Assembly (NCBI GenBank): GCA_907165135.1
Contig: OU015568.1
Span: forward strand, 10,920,501-10,984,500
DNA length: 64,000 bases
Origin: Oikopleura dioica
Taxonomy: Eukaryota > Chordata > Appendicularia > Copelata > Oikopleuridae
Reading direction: 5' to 3'
The notes under the pieces are model-generated. The model had not been told where the DNA came from, made no database searches, and worked only from the letters and a program-made list of their open reading frames with translations. The translations under genes were made by a program, and so were the position numbers. Below are positions 1 through 11,739 of this stretch, piece by piece; within the stretch, counting starts at the first letter, position 1; each line of letters starts with the position of its first letter.

Positions 1-2553
1 GGAATCAATTGTCAAATCAGACAGTTTTGAGCGCGGAGACATTGATCCTTCGTCATTGAATGCTACAGGGCCGTCATCCATATCAGCGCTTCCAAAATTT
101 GCGGTTGGAAAAGGAAACGGTTGATAAGACATGTTTTGTTGCGGATAAGACATATTCGTGTTGTAAAATGGCTGCTGTGAAGGTTGCGAAACGGCGAATG
201 GAATGGGCTGACTTGATTGCGGCTGCGCAGAATTGGGAAACATGGGTTGTGAAGTTGGTGCGGGGAATGTATTCGTCTTTGGAGCCTGCGAGTGTGAAGG
301 GAAAGTGTTTTGAGATAGGGGCATCGGTGCTGGATTTGCATACAATGGAGGCTTTGATATTGTCGGAGGGTAAAGAGGCTTGCCAAACGATGGTGGTGGG
401 TTTTGAGAGTTCGCGGACTCGGCCCGTGCTGCTTGTTCGCGTTCAAGGTTGATCCTCTCGATGTGCTGGCCAGGAGAGTCTGGAATATCAGAAGGACTAA
501 CTTGGCCAGACGCTAATCTTGAGCCCGGCTCAGAATCAGATGCGTTCGCTGGCATTTCAACTGATTCAATTGAACTTGCTGAAGCTGGAGAATGTCGAGA
601 GAACATGAGCGGAGTGTCTTGACAATACGCTGGCGTTCTTGCTCCAGATTGCAGACCTGAAGCCATCCCGGAAGTGTAGCCAGACACCATTCCAGATTGT
701 GTAGTTGAACTTTTCCCAGACATTTTCTTATCATCCTTCGGCGTTGCATGCGATTCTAGTGTCGGTGAACGTCGTAATTTTGGAGAAATACTTGCCCCGT
801 GATTTGGCGTATTTTCAACGTTGTAAACTTTCGGCTGGTCTTGATTGATTTTAGTGTAGTCGAAAGGCGAGTCCGCTTTATCAGATTCGGTTGGGCGGGG
901 ATACAACGGATTTTTAGGCAGATCGGTGTAGATTGGCTGATAAGAAGGGAAGGGATTTTGCTTTTGGTTGCTTTGTTGCGTAAAATCATAAGGTCGATCG
1001 TGATCATCAGAGTAATAATTTGGCGCATTCGTTGGATGGATGTGCTGCTGATGGTGCGCTTTCATCGTTTGCGGAGCGTACGGCGCGTGCTGCATGCTAT
1101 TTGGCGGATTTGCCATTTTCCACTGGAAGCCAACATCGTTTGGAGCTTTCTTTGACTCAAGCTTGTGGTACACATCGCTTGCTTCTGCCACAATCTGCTG
1201 ATTCGAATGGTTCAAGAGTTGTCGCAAATAGAGGTCTCTTCTGTCTTTTATCAAAATTTCTGCGCCACGCTCAGATGTTACTAGAATCTTGAAGATTCTT
1301 AGACAGTGCCTGACTGTCGTATCGGAACCCTTTGTTAGTTTGAGGAGCGTTTGAACACAAGGCTCTAGAATTCCTGGATCGACGTGTCTTTGGGGGACGC
1401 AGTTGGCAAGAATACCCGTGAGTCCTTCTGAATCGTTCGATGGTGCGTCCAGAGAAGCAACGATGCTCTGAAGAAAGCCAATATCGCTTGAAAGAGATGA
1501 TGCAACTGTAGCTGAAGCAGAGGCAGTCCATAGAGCAAAAGAGAGCGCTTCTTTGACGTTTCTTCTTCCAGTTGACCTTCTTGCTTCCTTCAAAGCATGG
1601 GCGAGGGAGAGAGGAAGACCAGGAGCTCCAGAAAAGTGCGTATTCTTAACAAAAGTCGAAATTAGAACGAGAAGTTGATGCTCTGGCTCAACGGGTTTGA
1701 TTTTCTGAGAAATGACATCAGCCAGATGCGATAAGAGAGCACTAGAAGACGAGACGTAGGTTTTCGTATCGGAGCAGCCGACCATTAGATTCGTGAGGAT
1801 TGTGAGCGAGGATATAAAAAGCTGCTTGGAAAAGGAATAAGCTGAGCAAGTGGCGCCAGGAGCGATGAGAAATAGAAGACATCCGAGAGTTCCAATATCA
1901 GCTTTTAAAAGATTCGAAAAAATTGTTGTTATATTTTTATTATAAAATGAGTCAAAAGGCTTTTTCGAGCCATTCCTAAAAGTGGCCCAAAGCCAGCAGA
2001 ACGCATCGCGTCTCTTCCTTCTTTCGTTGAACTAAGAGACTGCAGTTGAGTGAACATCGGCGGCAGACTCCCCTGTATGTACGAGTCTGGAATCTGCTTG
2101 ATCAAGTAGCCATTGAAAAGCTCTTGCTGAAAGTAGCGTAGCTGGAGCAGCACTTCAGCGAGCTTCGGAGAAGGAGGTCGAAGATCGAGGAGAAGTTTCG
2201 CAAATTGGTCGCGTTCCCGTTTTTCAGCATGGCGATCATCTTGCGTTTTGTTCGTGTGGCAGTTGATTCCTGAAAAATTGTAACTAACCGTAATTTTTTG
2301 TAAAAGCAAATATGCAAAAAGTGCTCTAGAAAAAAGGAAACGCGGGGTATTTACCTGTAATAGAAATTCTTGTCGTGGCTCGTATTGCAAGGAGCTTATC
2401 GATCCCAAAAGACGCAAGAATCTCCTTCGATCCTGGCAATCCCAAACATTCCTGTAGAATCGGAGTGAAATGACCAGTCTTGTGAAGAATTTGAGGGTCC
2501 ATCATCGGCATGAACCGGAGAAGAATGTCGAAACGAGTATCCAGATTCTCCAT
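1..2553 (-). CDS. APC: APC (adenomatous polyposis coli) homologue, 5' part, truncated by the window edge
   Basis: Scaffold of the Wnt beta-catenin destruction complex. I translated spliced minus-strand exons. Exon 1 is 2355-2553 (ATG at 2553) and exon 2 is 1976-2269, followed by an armadillo-like helical region to about 1.15 kb. Next come acidic/aromatic segments resembling 15-aa repeats (PYDFTQQ, SPFDYTKIN). A clear 20-aa beta-catenin-binding repeat follows (AYCQDTPLMFSRHSPASASS), then a segment near-identical to vertebrate APC (VSPSDIPDSPGQ). A Pro/Gln/Ser-rich stretch leads to a second 20-aa-like end (SKLSDLTIDS) at the window edge. The first 20-aa-like unit (VYNVENTPN) lacks the FS core. 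The intron at 1902-1975 contains no GT and fits GA-AG. The C-terminal half lies outside the window. The repeats make the family assignment firm; exact exon ends in the ARM region are less certain. Confidence 0.86.
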
Positions 2554-2862
2554 TTTTTAAATTTTATTCACTTCTATCGCTCAAGAAATTTAATTTTCAT
2601 TTTCTCTTTTTTTTTTGCTATTTCCGCGGGAAGAAAAATTGCCGTTTCTAGATTCTCATTTGCCGCCGCGTTTTTCGATTGGCTCTTTTCGCTTTCGATC
2701 GGACAGTCGCGATAACAGTCTTTCCCTACTGTATAAAATCAAAAAATAATTCGATCAGAGGAACCAGAAAAGAAATAATGAGCAAAATGAGTCAGACTCG
2801 TCTTCCCAGCGATTTATAAAGTACTTTATTGATAGATTATCCATTCTGGGCCTCCTCCAGCT

Positions 2863-2934
2863 GGCTCGTTGGTCTAGGGGTATGATACTCGCTTAGGGTG
2901 CGAGTGGTCCCGGGTTCAAATCCCGGACGAGCCC
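2863..2934 (+). tRNA. tRNA-Pro (AGG)
   Basis: A 72-nt cloverleaf. The acceptor stem GGCTCGT pairs with ACGAGCC. The anticodon stem CTCGC/GCGAG encloses loop TTAGGGT, giving anticodon AGG. The T-arm carries GGTTCAAATCC, which serves as the B box. There is no intron and no encoded CCA. It sits alone between APC and a glucuronyltransferase gene, followed by a T-run suitable for Pol III termination (TTTTT near 2938). Confidence 0.95.
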
Positions 2935-3110
2935 TACTTTTTCGCAATTTTCTTTTTTTGCCCGCGCTGCGGGCGAATCAGAATTTTCGCTCTCCAATCT
3001 TTTTTAACGCTCGTTCTCGCAAAAAAAGGGATTACGGCCGATTTTATCTAAGATGATTTTTGTCTGAACATAGAGAACAAAAATAGAACAAAAGAAGGAA
3101 ATAGAAAACG

Positions 3111-4213
3111 ATGGGCTTCAGAAGAATTTCTTATATTAAAGTTTATGCGATTTTCTGCACTTTATTCATCTTTTATCTTCTTTCCTCTGAATGGAAAACA
3201 GAAGAATCTTTTGTCAGACAAAATCGTAAACTTCACAAGGTAAGCTTTTGGTGGAAAGAAGTATGATCATTTTTTGTGGATTAGGAAATCAAGAAGCTAA
3301 AGAAAGGCTGCACCTCCCGCGGAGCTTCCCATGATTCCGAAGAATCTCAAGAACCAGAGCCAATTTATCTCATCACTCCTACGTACGCCAGATTCACGCA
3401 AAAAGCGGACATGACAAGGCTTTTGTACACGCTGATGCATGTGGAGAGTCTCCACTGGATAATTATTGAAGACCACGACGAGAAAACAGAACTTATAACG
3501 AAATTTATCGAAAGAATTCCTACTGACATTCAGGTTTGATTTCAGCCCTTTTTCATATCTTATGAAAGTTTGAAGGTGACGCATTTGAACATGAAAACGC
3601 CGCCAATGGACAAACTGGCATCCGACGATCCAAGCTGGCTAAAACCTCGAGGAGTGCAGCAACGAAACGCAGCGATAGAATTTCTCATCAAGCATTATCA
3701 AGAAAGTCCGGAAGGATATGTCTATTTTCTCGACGATGACAATACGTACGACATCAGAATTTTCGACGAGATTCGAAAAATCGAAGAAGATCAAGTTGGA
3801 GTCTGGCCCGTCGGAATTGTCGGAAAATTACGATATGAAGGTAAAAAGTAAAAATCATTCTCAATCTCATCTTATTTCTAGGACCCGTCTGTAGCAACGG
3901 AGAAGTAACAAGTTGGTTTACAGCGTGGAAACCAGACCGTCCGTTTCCAATCGACATGGCGGGTTTTGCAGTCCGTCTCGAGAACTTCCTCGGCTCGCCC
4001 GAAGCTCGTTTCAAGCAGCGCGTCCCTCGTGGATACCAAGAGAGTCATATTCTCACCGAACTCGGACTGGACAGAACGAACGCTGTCGGCTTAGCTAACA
4101 ATTGTCGAGACGTGCTTGTTTGGCATACAAGGACGGAGAAACCGAGAATGGATGCGGAAGAAAAACTCATGAAAGCGACTGGTGCTGCTTCTGATTTGAG
4201 TATAGAAGTTTAG
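3111..4213 (+). CDS. Beta-1,3-glucuronyltransferase (GT43, B3GAT family)
   Basis: Golgi type II enzyme that transfers glucuronic acid to galactose, as in the glycosaminoglycan linker (B3GAT3/GlcAT-I) or HNK-1 pathways. Exons are 3111-3239, 3285-3533, 3576-3840 and 3882-4213, with introns of 41-45 nt that are all GT-AG. The N-terminus has a short cytoplasmic tail and one hydrophobic segment (VYAIFCTLFIFYLL). Conserved GT43 features include YLITPTYAR near the start of the domain, WLKPRGVQQRN, the metal-binding FLDDDNTYD, VWPVGIVG and the acceptor-side DMAGFAV. The C-terminal WHTRTEKP matches the family end. Length is about 320 aa, normal for the family. Polyadenylation-like AATAAA follows at about 4341. 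Which paralogue it represents cannot be settled from sequence alone; the GlcAT-I type is most likely. Confidence 0.93.
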
Positions 4214-5214
4214 AATAATCTCATTTACCTGCGTTTCTCACTGTTGTAGTCTGTATATTCTTCAAATTAATACTGAGCTTCCTTTTTCTGTGCTAAGACC
4301 TAACTATTTAATATCGCATGTATTTATTCAAAATGTGGAATAATAAATCAGTAATTCTGGTACACGCGATTTCTTTGTGCCTCGATTCGTTCTAGTTTAG
4401 CGCCAAGGGCTTCAGATACATTTGCCTCTTGCAAGAATTCGTTAGTAATCGATTAGTTTTATACATACCTTTTCTACTTGTGGTGCTCAGTCGACCATTT
4501 CGATCACGAATACGAGTGAACCGGGGTTTCCTTACTTGGTAAAATTCCTTACTTGGTAAAATTCCTTACATGGTAAAATTCCTTACTTGGTAAAATTTTT
4601 TCTTTACCAAGTAAGGAATTTTACCAAGTAAGGAATTTTACCAAGTAAGGAATTTTACCAAGTAAGGAATTTTGAAGCGAAAAATATTCGAAAACCAAAA
4701 TTGACCATATTGACATGAAAAGTATTCTCTGCGACCCCCTCCGAGACAATTTTTCAGATTTCAATTTTTCTCAAATTTATGTTTCGGTATAATTTTTTTT
4801 ATACCGCCAAGCGAATTCGCTTTCGCTTCGCTTCGTACTGGAGAGCAGAATTCGCTTCGCAAAATTCCCAAATTTTCGCTTAAATTTTTGTAAAGCAAGC
4901 GGCTTCGAAATTCGGAGGATTCTTAATAAATGAGTTGGAAAGGGGCATTTTTGATGCTCTTTTTGCGCGAAAAGCCTTGCTATAAAATTTATAGTATAAA
5001 TTCAAATTTTCTCCGTCTTGTCAAGACGAGTCTAATGGTGGGTCTAATTCTTGATAATACCAAGGATTGACTAGTTAGCAAGCTGGTTACTGGAAAACAC
5101 GTTGTCACCAGCCGTTCTTATTGTAAGTTTAATAGAATAAATTTTGAATGGTCAGAAGGATATTTATGAACAGGGCTTATCTAGAATCGAAGATGACCGC
5201 CATAGACGCGTTTT

Positions 5215-5788
5215 TAGGTTGGGAACTAATAACTTTTGACTGGAACAAGATCCAGGGGAGGTTAAGGGCGCAAAATGATGCTCAGAAAAATAAAAATTTC
5301 GCACCGCATAAGATTTTTCAATTTCGGTACCAGACTTCCGTTATTGAAATTCGGTACCAATTTTGTCGTCGTATCGGTACCAAACTAGTACCAAAAAAAT
5401 CTCCAGAAAATTTCATGAAGACTAGTACCAAAAGCTAGCTGGAGGAAGTACTTATTTTCATTTGACAGCGCTCTAAAATCACGGTTTTTAGTCGATTTTG
5501 GGCAATTTTGAGGTAAATCAAGGTCCGCTTATTCAGGCCGGAAGTAACGAGGTACTGATATTTTGGTACTAGTCTTCATAAAATTTTCTGGAGATTTTTT
5601 GATACTAGTTTGGTACCGATACGACGACAAAATTGGTACCGAATTTCAATACCGGAAGTCTGGTACCGAAATTGAAAAATCTAATGCGGTGCGAAATTTT
5701 TATTTTTCTGAGCATCATTTTGCGCCCTTAACCTCCCCTGGATCTTGTTCCAGTCAAAAATTATTAGTTCCCAACCTAAAAACGCGTC
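5215..5788. repeat. Internal foldback repeat nested in the 2.45-kb element
   Basis: Left arm about 5215-5433 and right arm about 5561-5788 are near-perfect reverse complements separated by about 127 nt. Shared landmarks are GACGCGTTTTTAGG/CCTAAAAACGCGTC at the outer ends and ACTAGTACC/GGTACTAGT at the inner ends. The arms are rich in GGTACC-type motifs. It has no coding capacity and is probably an independent foldback or MITE insertion, or an inverted duplication inside the larger element. Confidence 0.85.
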
Positions 5789-5944
5789 ATATGATATGGC
5801 CCATATCTCATTTGAAATGAGTCATTTCCCATCGAGCAGGGGTGACCATTCGGGCAAGAAATCGTCGGTTGGCCGTCCGAATGCCCGGTTAAAATCAAGG
5901 TCCGAATGCCCGGCCGAGCCGAGGTGCCCGAACCAGAGTTCGAA

Positions 5945-6390
5945 ATTTGTTGGCCACGACTGCCACTGGCAACTGCCAATTTCGGCAGTCACATGGCAGT
6001 GGCAGTTAAATTTTTCAAGGGCTGCCAGTTACTGGCAGCTGCCAAGCTACTGCCACTTCGAAAGATATTAATTTCTTTATAAATTTTTCTTTCTAGAACC
6101 ACAAAAACAACGCTTATGATCCAAATTCACTCCCGAGACCTATATTATTCAATCTTTATAATCAAAAGAGACATTTATGTCTTAGATATCGTCTCTTTTA
6201 TATGTTTTTCTTGTCGAAAAGATTGTTTTGATCTTAGTTTGACTTTAAAAATTTTTAAAAATAATATCGAAATTGGCAGCTTTTGGCAGTCGACTTGCAG
6301 CTGCCGATTTTGGCAGTCACTTAGCAGTGGCAGTTGCAATTTTAAAAAAGCTGGCAGTCGCTTGGCAGTGGCAGTCGCCATTTTCTTTCA
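5945..6390. repeat. GGCAGT/ACTGCC-rich short interspersed repeats
   Basis: Two clusters (about 5950-6056 and 6276-6382) contain many copies of GGCAGT or its complement in both orientations, for example GGCAGTGGCAG. They are separated by AT-rich sequence. Neighbouring TGCCCG/CGGGCA motifs recur at about 5880-5930 and 6405-6450. This is simple-repeat-like non-coding filler of the composite element. Confidence 0.7.
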
Positions 6391-7210
6391 GATTTCGAAC
6401 TCTGCCCCGAACTGCTCGAAGATACCCAAAAATGCCCGCAATGGTCGGGCAGGTAACCAAAGTGTCTCAAACGCCCAGTTTGGCAATAATTTTCGATTTT
6501 CAAGTCAACAGAATCGGACTGGTGATGGGATTTACGATAGGTAAGACTTACTACGGGCTAGAAAAATAAATTTCGAGGGGCTTTGATTCAGTTAGGGGAG
6601 CAAGAGAGCAAAAATAGTTGTGAAGAATGCGAAATTAAGGAATTTTCCTCGCCGGGGCTTGACCAACTGCCCGAAAGCGCTGAACTGCCCGAAAGTGCCC
6701 ATCTTCAAGTTTGGCACAATGCAATGTCCGCTCTTGCCCAAATTATTGATCAGCAAAAATTTGTCTCTGAGGGGGGTCGCACAGAATATAAAATCATGTC
6801 AATATGCTCGATTTTTGTTTTTGAATATTTTTCTTTTCAAAATTCCTTACATGGTAAAATTCCTTACTTGGTAAAATTCCTTACTTGGTAAAGAAAAAAA
6901 ATTTTACCAAGTAAGGAATTTTACCATGTAAGGAATTTTACCAAGTAAGGAATTTTACCAAGTAAGGAAACACCGAGTGAACCAACTCATGGATTTCAGC
7001 AGATAGTCGTGTTCTTTCTTGCAAATCTTATCACACTTAAATTAGCCAAAAAGACCAGCTTACCTTGCAGGTGGTCAGTATAAATGTTTTAGGCGGTATA
7101 CGGATAAATGGGCTAGGACTGCTTGGTTTGATAAAGACGGAGTTCTGTCGAGAGCCTTATTTTGGTTGAAAAACGATATATTTTAGATTGTTAAAACTCG
7201 AAGAGCGACA

Positions 7211-8286
7211 ATGTCCCGTGATCGTGACTACGAATGGAGAAAGTATTTTACATGTCCTCGCTGCTTCAGTAAGAACGCGCGAGGTAATTGTATTATCTTG
7301 ATAACTGCTATAAAATCTTTTTTTTAGTTGTTATCATTCTAGCGAAGAAAGATTCACCGAGTACACCTCCTTCTTGGTTGCCAGAAGATTTTGTTTATCC
7401 CGAAGATAGTTGCGATCCGGCAGTAGGACTAGTCTGTGAAGACAATCACTTATTTTTATCCAAAGAACCGTATTTTGCCCGTGCGAAGGAAAGCAATTCG
7501 AAGGGAAATGCTGGCCGTTTCTATATCTTGGTAAGAATTTAAATTATTTTCATAGAAATAAAGATATTTAGTGCTATTGTTGGGAGTTCGAGGAAGGTAG
7601 CGATGACTACTCAACCATATTTTTAACATTCGTCGATGAAGCAGTACGAATTATGGTTAAGTATTGTGAAGCGGATCCCATAAATGAGTTTGTCAGAAGC
7701 ATGCTGCGCAACGACTACAAGAGCGAGGTATCCCGATCGAATTTCGTCGATAGCTCGATTGGGTCGAGTGTCAGCTCAAAATGGGCAACGAATAGCGAAT
7801 TTACAAGTGTGTCTAAACAGCGACCAAGAAATTTCAAACATTCGCCACGAAGCTCTGGAGATCGCTCTCAAAGAGAAGCTCTCGAAAGCTGGTTAGAGGA
7901 CAACAACAACATCGCCATTAACGACATCAGTGCTGAACGTCCACTTCGAGACACCGATTCCCGAAGCAGCTTTACTTGCTACTCGGATCTTGAAGAACCT
8001 GCTTTGTCAGAGGAATCTGATAACGATTCCGAAAGCGAGTCGGACCCCATTGCTATTGTTACGAACAGGTAATTAAAAGAAGATTAACAAAATTAAAATA
8101 CATAGTCATACTTGCCAAAATTGCTCGAAAAAAGATGTCACTGATCGCGGAACAAATACGGAAGGCCAATGCGATATTTCAATGGAGGAAAACATGTCGA
8201 AGAAGCTCTTTTACTATTCGTTGCGAATGTCATTTTTCTTTTTCTGCCTTGCCCTGTTCAAAATATATTATTCACCATACAGATAA
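7211..8286 (+). CDS. Unidentified protein with C-terminal hydrophobic anchor and Cys pairs
   Basis: Four exons are supported by frame and splice sites: 7211-7283, about 7343-7530 (acceptor at 7327 is also in frame), 7572-8068 and 8106-8286. The N-terminus has a Cys pair (FTCPRCF) and more cysteines follow (SCDPAVGLVC, CYCWEF). The middle is Ser/Arg/Glu-rich and probably disordered. A second CxxC (TCQNC) precedes a C-terminal hydrophobic segment (MSFFFFCLALFKIYY) and a short basic tail, the layout of a tail-anchored membrane protein. I do not recognise the family. The gene begins about 230 nt right of the transposon, so its promoter region abuts the insertion. Confidence 0.6.
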
Positions 8287-8410
8287 ACTTATTTTCAACC
8301 ATTCCCTGTGAAGCCAAAGCATCGACTTTTTCTTTGATAACATGCTTCCTTTTTATAAATCTTCACCAATCTTCAATTCCTGACTGAAAACATGACTGAA
8401 ACATACTTAC

Positions 8411-8784
8411 TTACATTTCGTTGTCTTCTTTTGCATCAGTAACTTCTATTGAATCCCGGCAATTTATGCATATGTCGTGCTTGCAAATGTCACAACGCAG
8501 AGGTGCCTTGAAAAACCAAGCCTGGCATCGAGCACACGAAGGTAGAAGCTTATTCCGTACTAGGACGCCGCGCTTTTTGTAGTCGATGATCATTTGTTGA
8601 AGTTGATGAAGTCGATTTGTCTTCAAAGTTGATTAGAATTAATTCGATGTTTCAGTACCTCTTTTAGCTCGAGATTTGTGCTTCTCTCAAGAACTTTTCT
8701 TATCGCTTGAATTTCTCTATGAGACAAGCATTCCAAGTTGTCCTCAAGATCATCATCGAGAAGTTCCATATATTCCCTACACAT
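8411..8784 (-). CDS. Small Rab-effector-type zinc-finger protein (Slp/Slac2 RabBD-like)
   Basis: Exon 1 is 8659-8784 and exon 2 is 8411-8620; a 38-nt GT-AG intron links them, giving 111 aa. The N-terminal helix CLSHREIQAIRKVLERS resembles the first helix of Rab-binding domains in synaptotagmin-like and Slac2/melanophilin proteins (typical pattern L-x-x-E-x-x-x-I-x-x-V-L-x-R). It is followed by a FYVE-related zinc finger with Cys pairs CARCQ, CDICKHDIC and CINC. No C2 domains or other effector modules follow before the acidic C-terminus. It may be a stand-alone Rab27-like binding module. The family assignment is from pattern memory; the reading frame is clear. Confidence 0.65.
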
Positions 8785-9193
8785 TTCTTAGAGCTAGTTC
8801 TGTGAAGAATCTCAAAACCCATCAAATACTTCCCTTCTCCCCGAGGACATCATCAGTGTCTGACGAACTGAATTTAAAACTGACGAGGTGAAAAATAGGG
8901 GAGGATGATCAAAAGACCAATTTTGAAGATCGATAACTCTATCAAAGACACTTTATACTACTCATTTCCATTTACCGAGTCTGCAAAATGCATTAAAGAA
9001 TTACTCTTTTGACGGTATGTTTTCTATTGAAAATATGTGTTTCTTTATTATTTAGAAAAATAGTTCAGTAAGAAAGAAAAGTTGTTTTGGTTTAGAAAAA
9101 TAGTAAACAAATCGAGTTGTAGGCAGCTTTTTATGTTAAAAGATTTACAGTAAGAGCGTCATCCAGTATCTGCTTTAATGTAAAATACTGTAA
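8785..9193. other. Intergenic, 409 nt
   Basis: AT-rich spacer between the Rab-effector-like gene and the 3' end of the RFX gene, both on the minus strand. I see no ORF with coding character, no RNA gene and no repeat. Confidence 0.5.
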
Positions 9194-11739
9194 TCAGGTT
9201 GAATAGCCGGGAGCGTCCGCATATTGAATCGGATTGAGTGTATTCATCTGAAAGTAAGCTAACGACTTTCTACTTTGGACACACTTACTGAATTCGCTTG
9301 AGGTGGAGCTGCAGCTACAGGAACGTATCCAGTTGATTGATGATGCGATGTTGCTTCTTAAAATGTTTTATTTTGTTGACTGTTTGACTACCCCTGTTGC
9401 GTACCCGTCTTGATAATTATGTTTCTAGGAATGTATTGAACTGATTCCGCGTTTTGCATGTGTTGCTCAATCACATGCGAAACAAGCTCGTCGAGAAGCA
9501 TGCGAATCAGATGAAATGATCCAAAAGTTTGAACAGATCGAAGAGTCAAGTCTCGAATAACCATCGAGCTAGAAATATTATTAAAACCATGCCGTTGAAA
9601 ATATTTCACCTGTAATAAGACCAACTCATGATAAACTTCTTTGCTTTTTCGGAATAGTTTGGATGGCTTCTCTCCGGTAGGCAAGAGTCGATAGATTTTA
9701 CGAGGAAGGCATGCCAGTCATCGAAAGATGCATGTGTGTCCAAAAGACTAACCATTCCGGAATGAATGGTTTGCACTGTTTCTAGAGGACATTCAGTCAC
9801 CCAACTGATTTGCTCGTGAATCTTCATTATGTCGATTTTCTCCAAGTCCGCGCGTTTTTGTTGAACTAAATTTTCCCCTGATGATCATTGTTAGATGAAC
9901 TTTGACTTACCGATCTCATGGTTGTTCAAAATCGGCCTTGCTTCCCGAATCAAATGAGTTAACGATGTTAGTCTTCGGAGAGTCGAGGAAAAGTGAGAAA
10001 CTGCTGTTATCTTCGCATCGATAATGTCTATAAAATCATCACAAAGAGATTGGAGAATGTCAAGAACCTTGCTGTATTGAAGTTTCCATCGATTCACGCA
10101 TCCAACTCGTCGCTTCTCTTGCGAAAAGTCGAATTTGAGAAGTATACGTTTGTGGTACATCCTGAAGCATTCAATTGAAAAAAAAAATATTTTGTCAAAT
10201 TAATCTACCTGCTTCAAAACATCAGGGATGAGAACATCGACAAGATTTTTATAGAGGATTTGATCGCACTGGTAAATCCAGCCGGAAACTCCAGGGATCG
10301 TCAAAAGCGTTTGAAACTTTTCTTTTGCCAGATGTTTTCCTTCATAGTGTTGAATGTGCCAAAAGTCGTGCCAGTACTGTTTGAGTTCATCGAATTGAAG
10401 GCCGAGAACATAGTCGAGAATTTGCTCACAGTGTTCTCGATAGGCGTCTTCGAAGAGTTCAATTTCTTCATCATCAACGCCGAATTGAATAACGCTCGCT
10501 GACAACATAGAAGAAAGCTGAGGAAATTCGGGAAGACTTCGATTTGAGTCACCGACCCACTCAAGATGTCGCTTTCGATTTGTTTCATTGACGATTTGCT
10601 GAGCATTTTGACTTTTTCTGCTTTCCTTGTCTTTTTCGCAGGTTTGGGAGCAATTTTTTCCACCTTGAAATTAAAATTTTTATTGAAAAAGTGTGGTAGC
10701 GAAAAATCTCAGCCTTGTCTAGTCCATCTCAAATATTTACCTTTGACTGGAACTCAGGATCGTTTTGTATTTGATGAAGTTGTGAGTTTTCTTTGATTTT
10801 TATGCCGTAATAATGGTATTTCGAGTTCCCACGAGTGCCGAGTCGTCGTGTTTTCAAATTCACAAAGACTGAACGAACAAGCTTCCCAAAGCTAGCTGCG
10901 TTTACAGGCTCCTTTTCTTGAGTTCATATTTGTTCCATTAAAATTCAGGTTTGAACAAGTGTGGAATTATGACTCTTTCCTGATTTGTCTGTTCTGAATG
11001 AAGAATGTAGTGGTCGTACATTCTCGCCCGTGGCAGTGAGACCCCCTGATAATGATTTACGATTTTGCATTCGTTTTTATGTGACTAACCTCTGCTGTTT
11101 CGAAGTTGTCCATTAGCCATTTTACTGTCTGTGGACTTGCTCTTTCGGTCGAGTTAGAAAACAGTCAAATTTTGCGAATACTCTACTTCTTTATAAAATC
11201 GGATCAAGAATTCTGATGTTTTAACTCGATCCCTGCTTATAGGATGCGCTTGATTGAGAACATATTCAGGTTGAGGAGTGTGTGCATGAGAAACAGCAGG
11301 CTGAGCCGTGTACTGTCCGACGACTTGGTGTTGCGGAACCGGGTTCACAAATGGCTGTGCGTTTCCATACGGTACCACTGTATGCGAGTTTGGACCCGGA
11401 TGCACTGCCACTGTGACGTAAACCTTCGATTGTTCCTAAAGTAGACACTAGATGCCTCGCGAACAAACATTCTGTGTGAAGTGATGCCAAACACTAAGCC
11501 AGTCTTTTTTCATTCAACGTGAATTTTCCGCTCCATTCCGAGAGAATGGAATAAGCTCCCACTGTGCTCACAAAAAGGGGAGACTAATTTTAGTAGAACA
11601 TTTCTTTAGATTAAAAAATCGCATGCCAAAAGATTTTTAAAAGTACCTGAGAATGATCTGGAGGGTTTTCTATTGGCATGGTTGTAACTGCAGAGGGAGG
11701 AAATGTGACAAATTGCTGGGTCATTCTAAACATGTCCAT
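9194..11739 (-). CDS. RFX-family winged-helix transcription factor
   Basis: Binds X-box DNA; RFX factors of this type control ciliary genes in animals. The minus-strand ATG is at 11739 (exon 11647-11739), then a Gln/Pro/His-rich activation-like segment. The RFX DNA-binding domain reads [54 protein letters not shown] and [20 protein letters not shown]. The B, C and dimerisation regions follow ([71 protein letters not shown]). Reading past the exon at 9.4 kb gives an early stop at 9388. A 47-nt intron (from GTACGC) instead continues through [13 protein letters not shown] and [17 protein letters not shown] to TGA at 9194. The intron at 11142-11232 fits GG-AG. It resembles RFX1/2/3 but is shorter. 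Confidence 0.92.

Larger units (their letters stand above)
4523..6974. mobile_element. Composite non-autonomous TIR transposon, 2.45 kb
   Basis: The element is flanked by the 9-bp direct repeat GAGTGAACC (4514-4522 and 6975-6983), a target-site duplication. Its ends are inverted copies starting GGGGTTTCCTTACTTGG on the left and GGTGTTTCCTTACTTGG on the right. Each end is built of 17-bp units (TTCCTTACTTGGTAAAA). The left end has four direct units followed by four inverted units (about 4528-4672). The right end has three direct then four inverted (about 6838-6970). The same variant unit (ACATGG) is third from both outer ends, so the inverted repeat extends through the array. No transposase-like ORF is visible. 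The 9-bp duplication is in the range typical of Mutator-like elements, but the family is an inference. Confidence 0.85.

Noticed and set aside
4528-4672. Regular 17-bp repeats resembling a CRISPR array
   Set aside because: Units abut without spacers, are in both orientations, and form transposon ends.
7343-8068. PLA2 relationship for the protein at 7.2-8.3 kb, based on DPAVGL shared with the nested gene
   Set aside because: Only six residues match; cysteine spacing and the rest of the sequence do not.
9388-9390. In-frame stop taken as the RFX end
   Set aside because: A 47-nt GT-AG intron bypasses it and joins further coding sequence to 9194.
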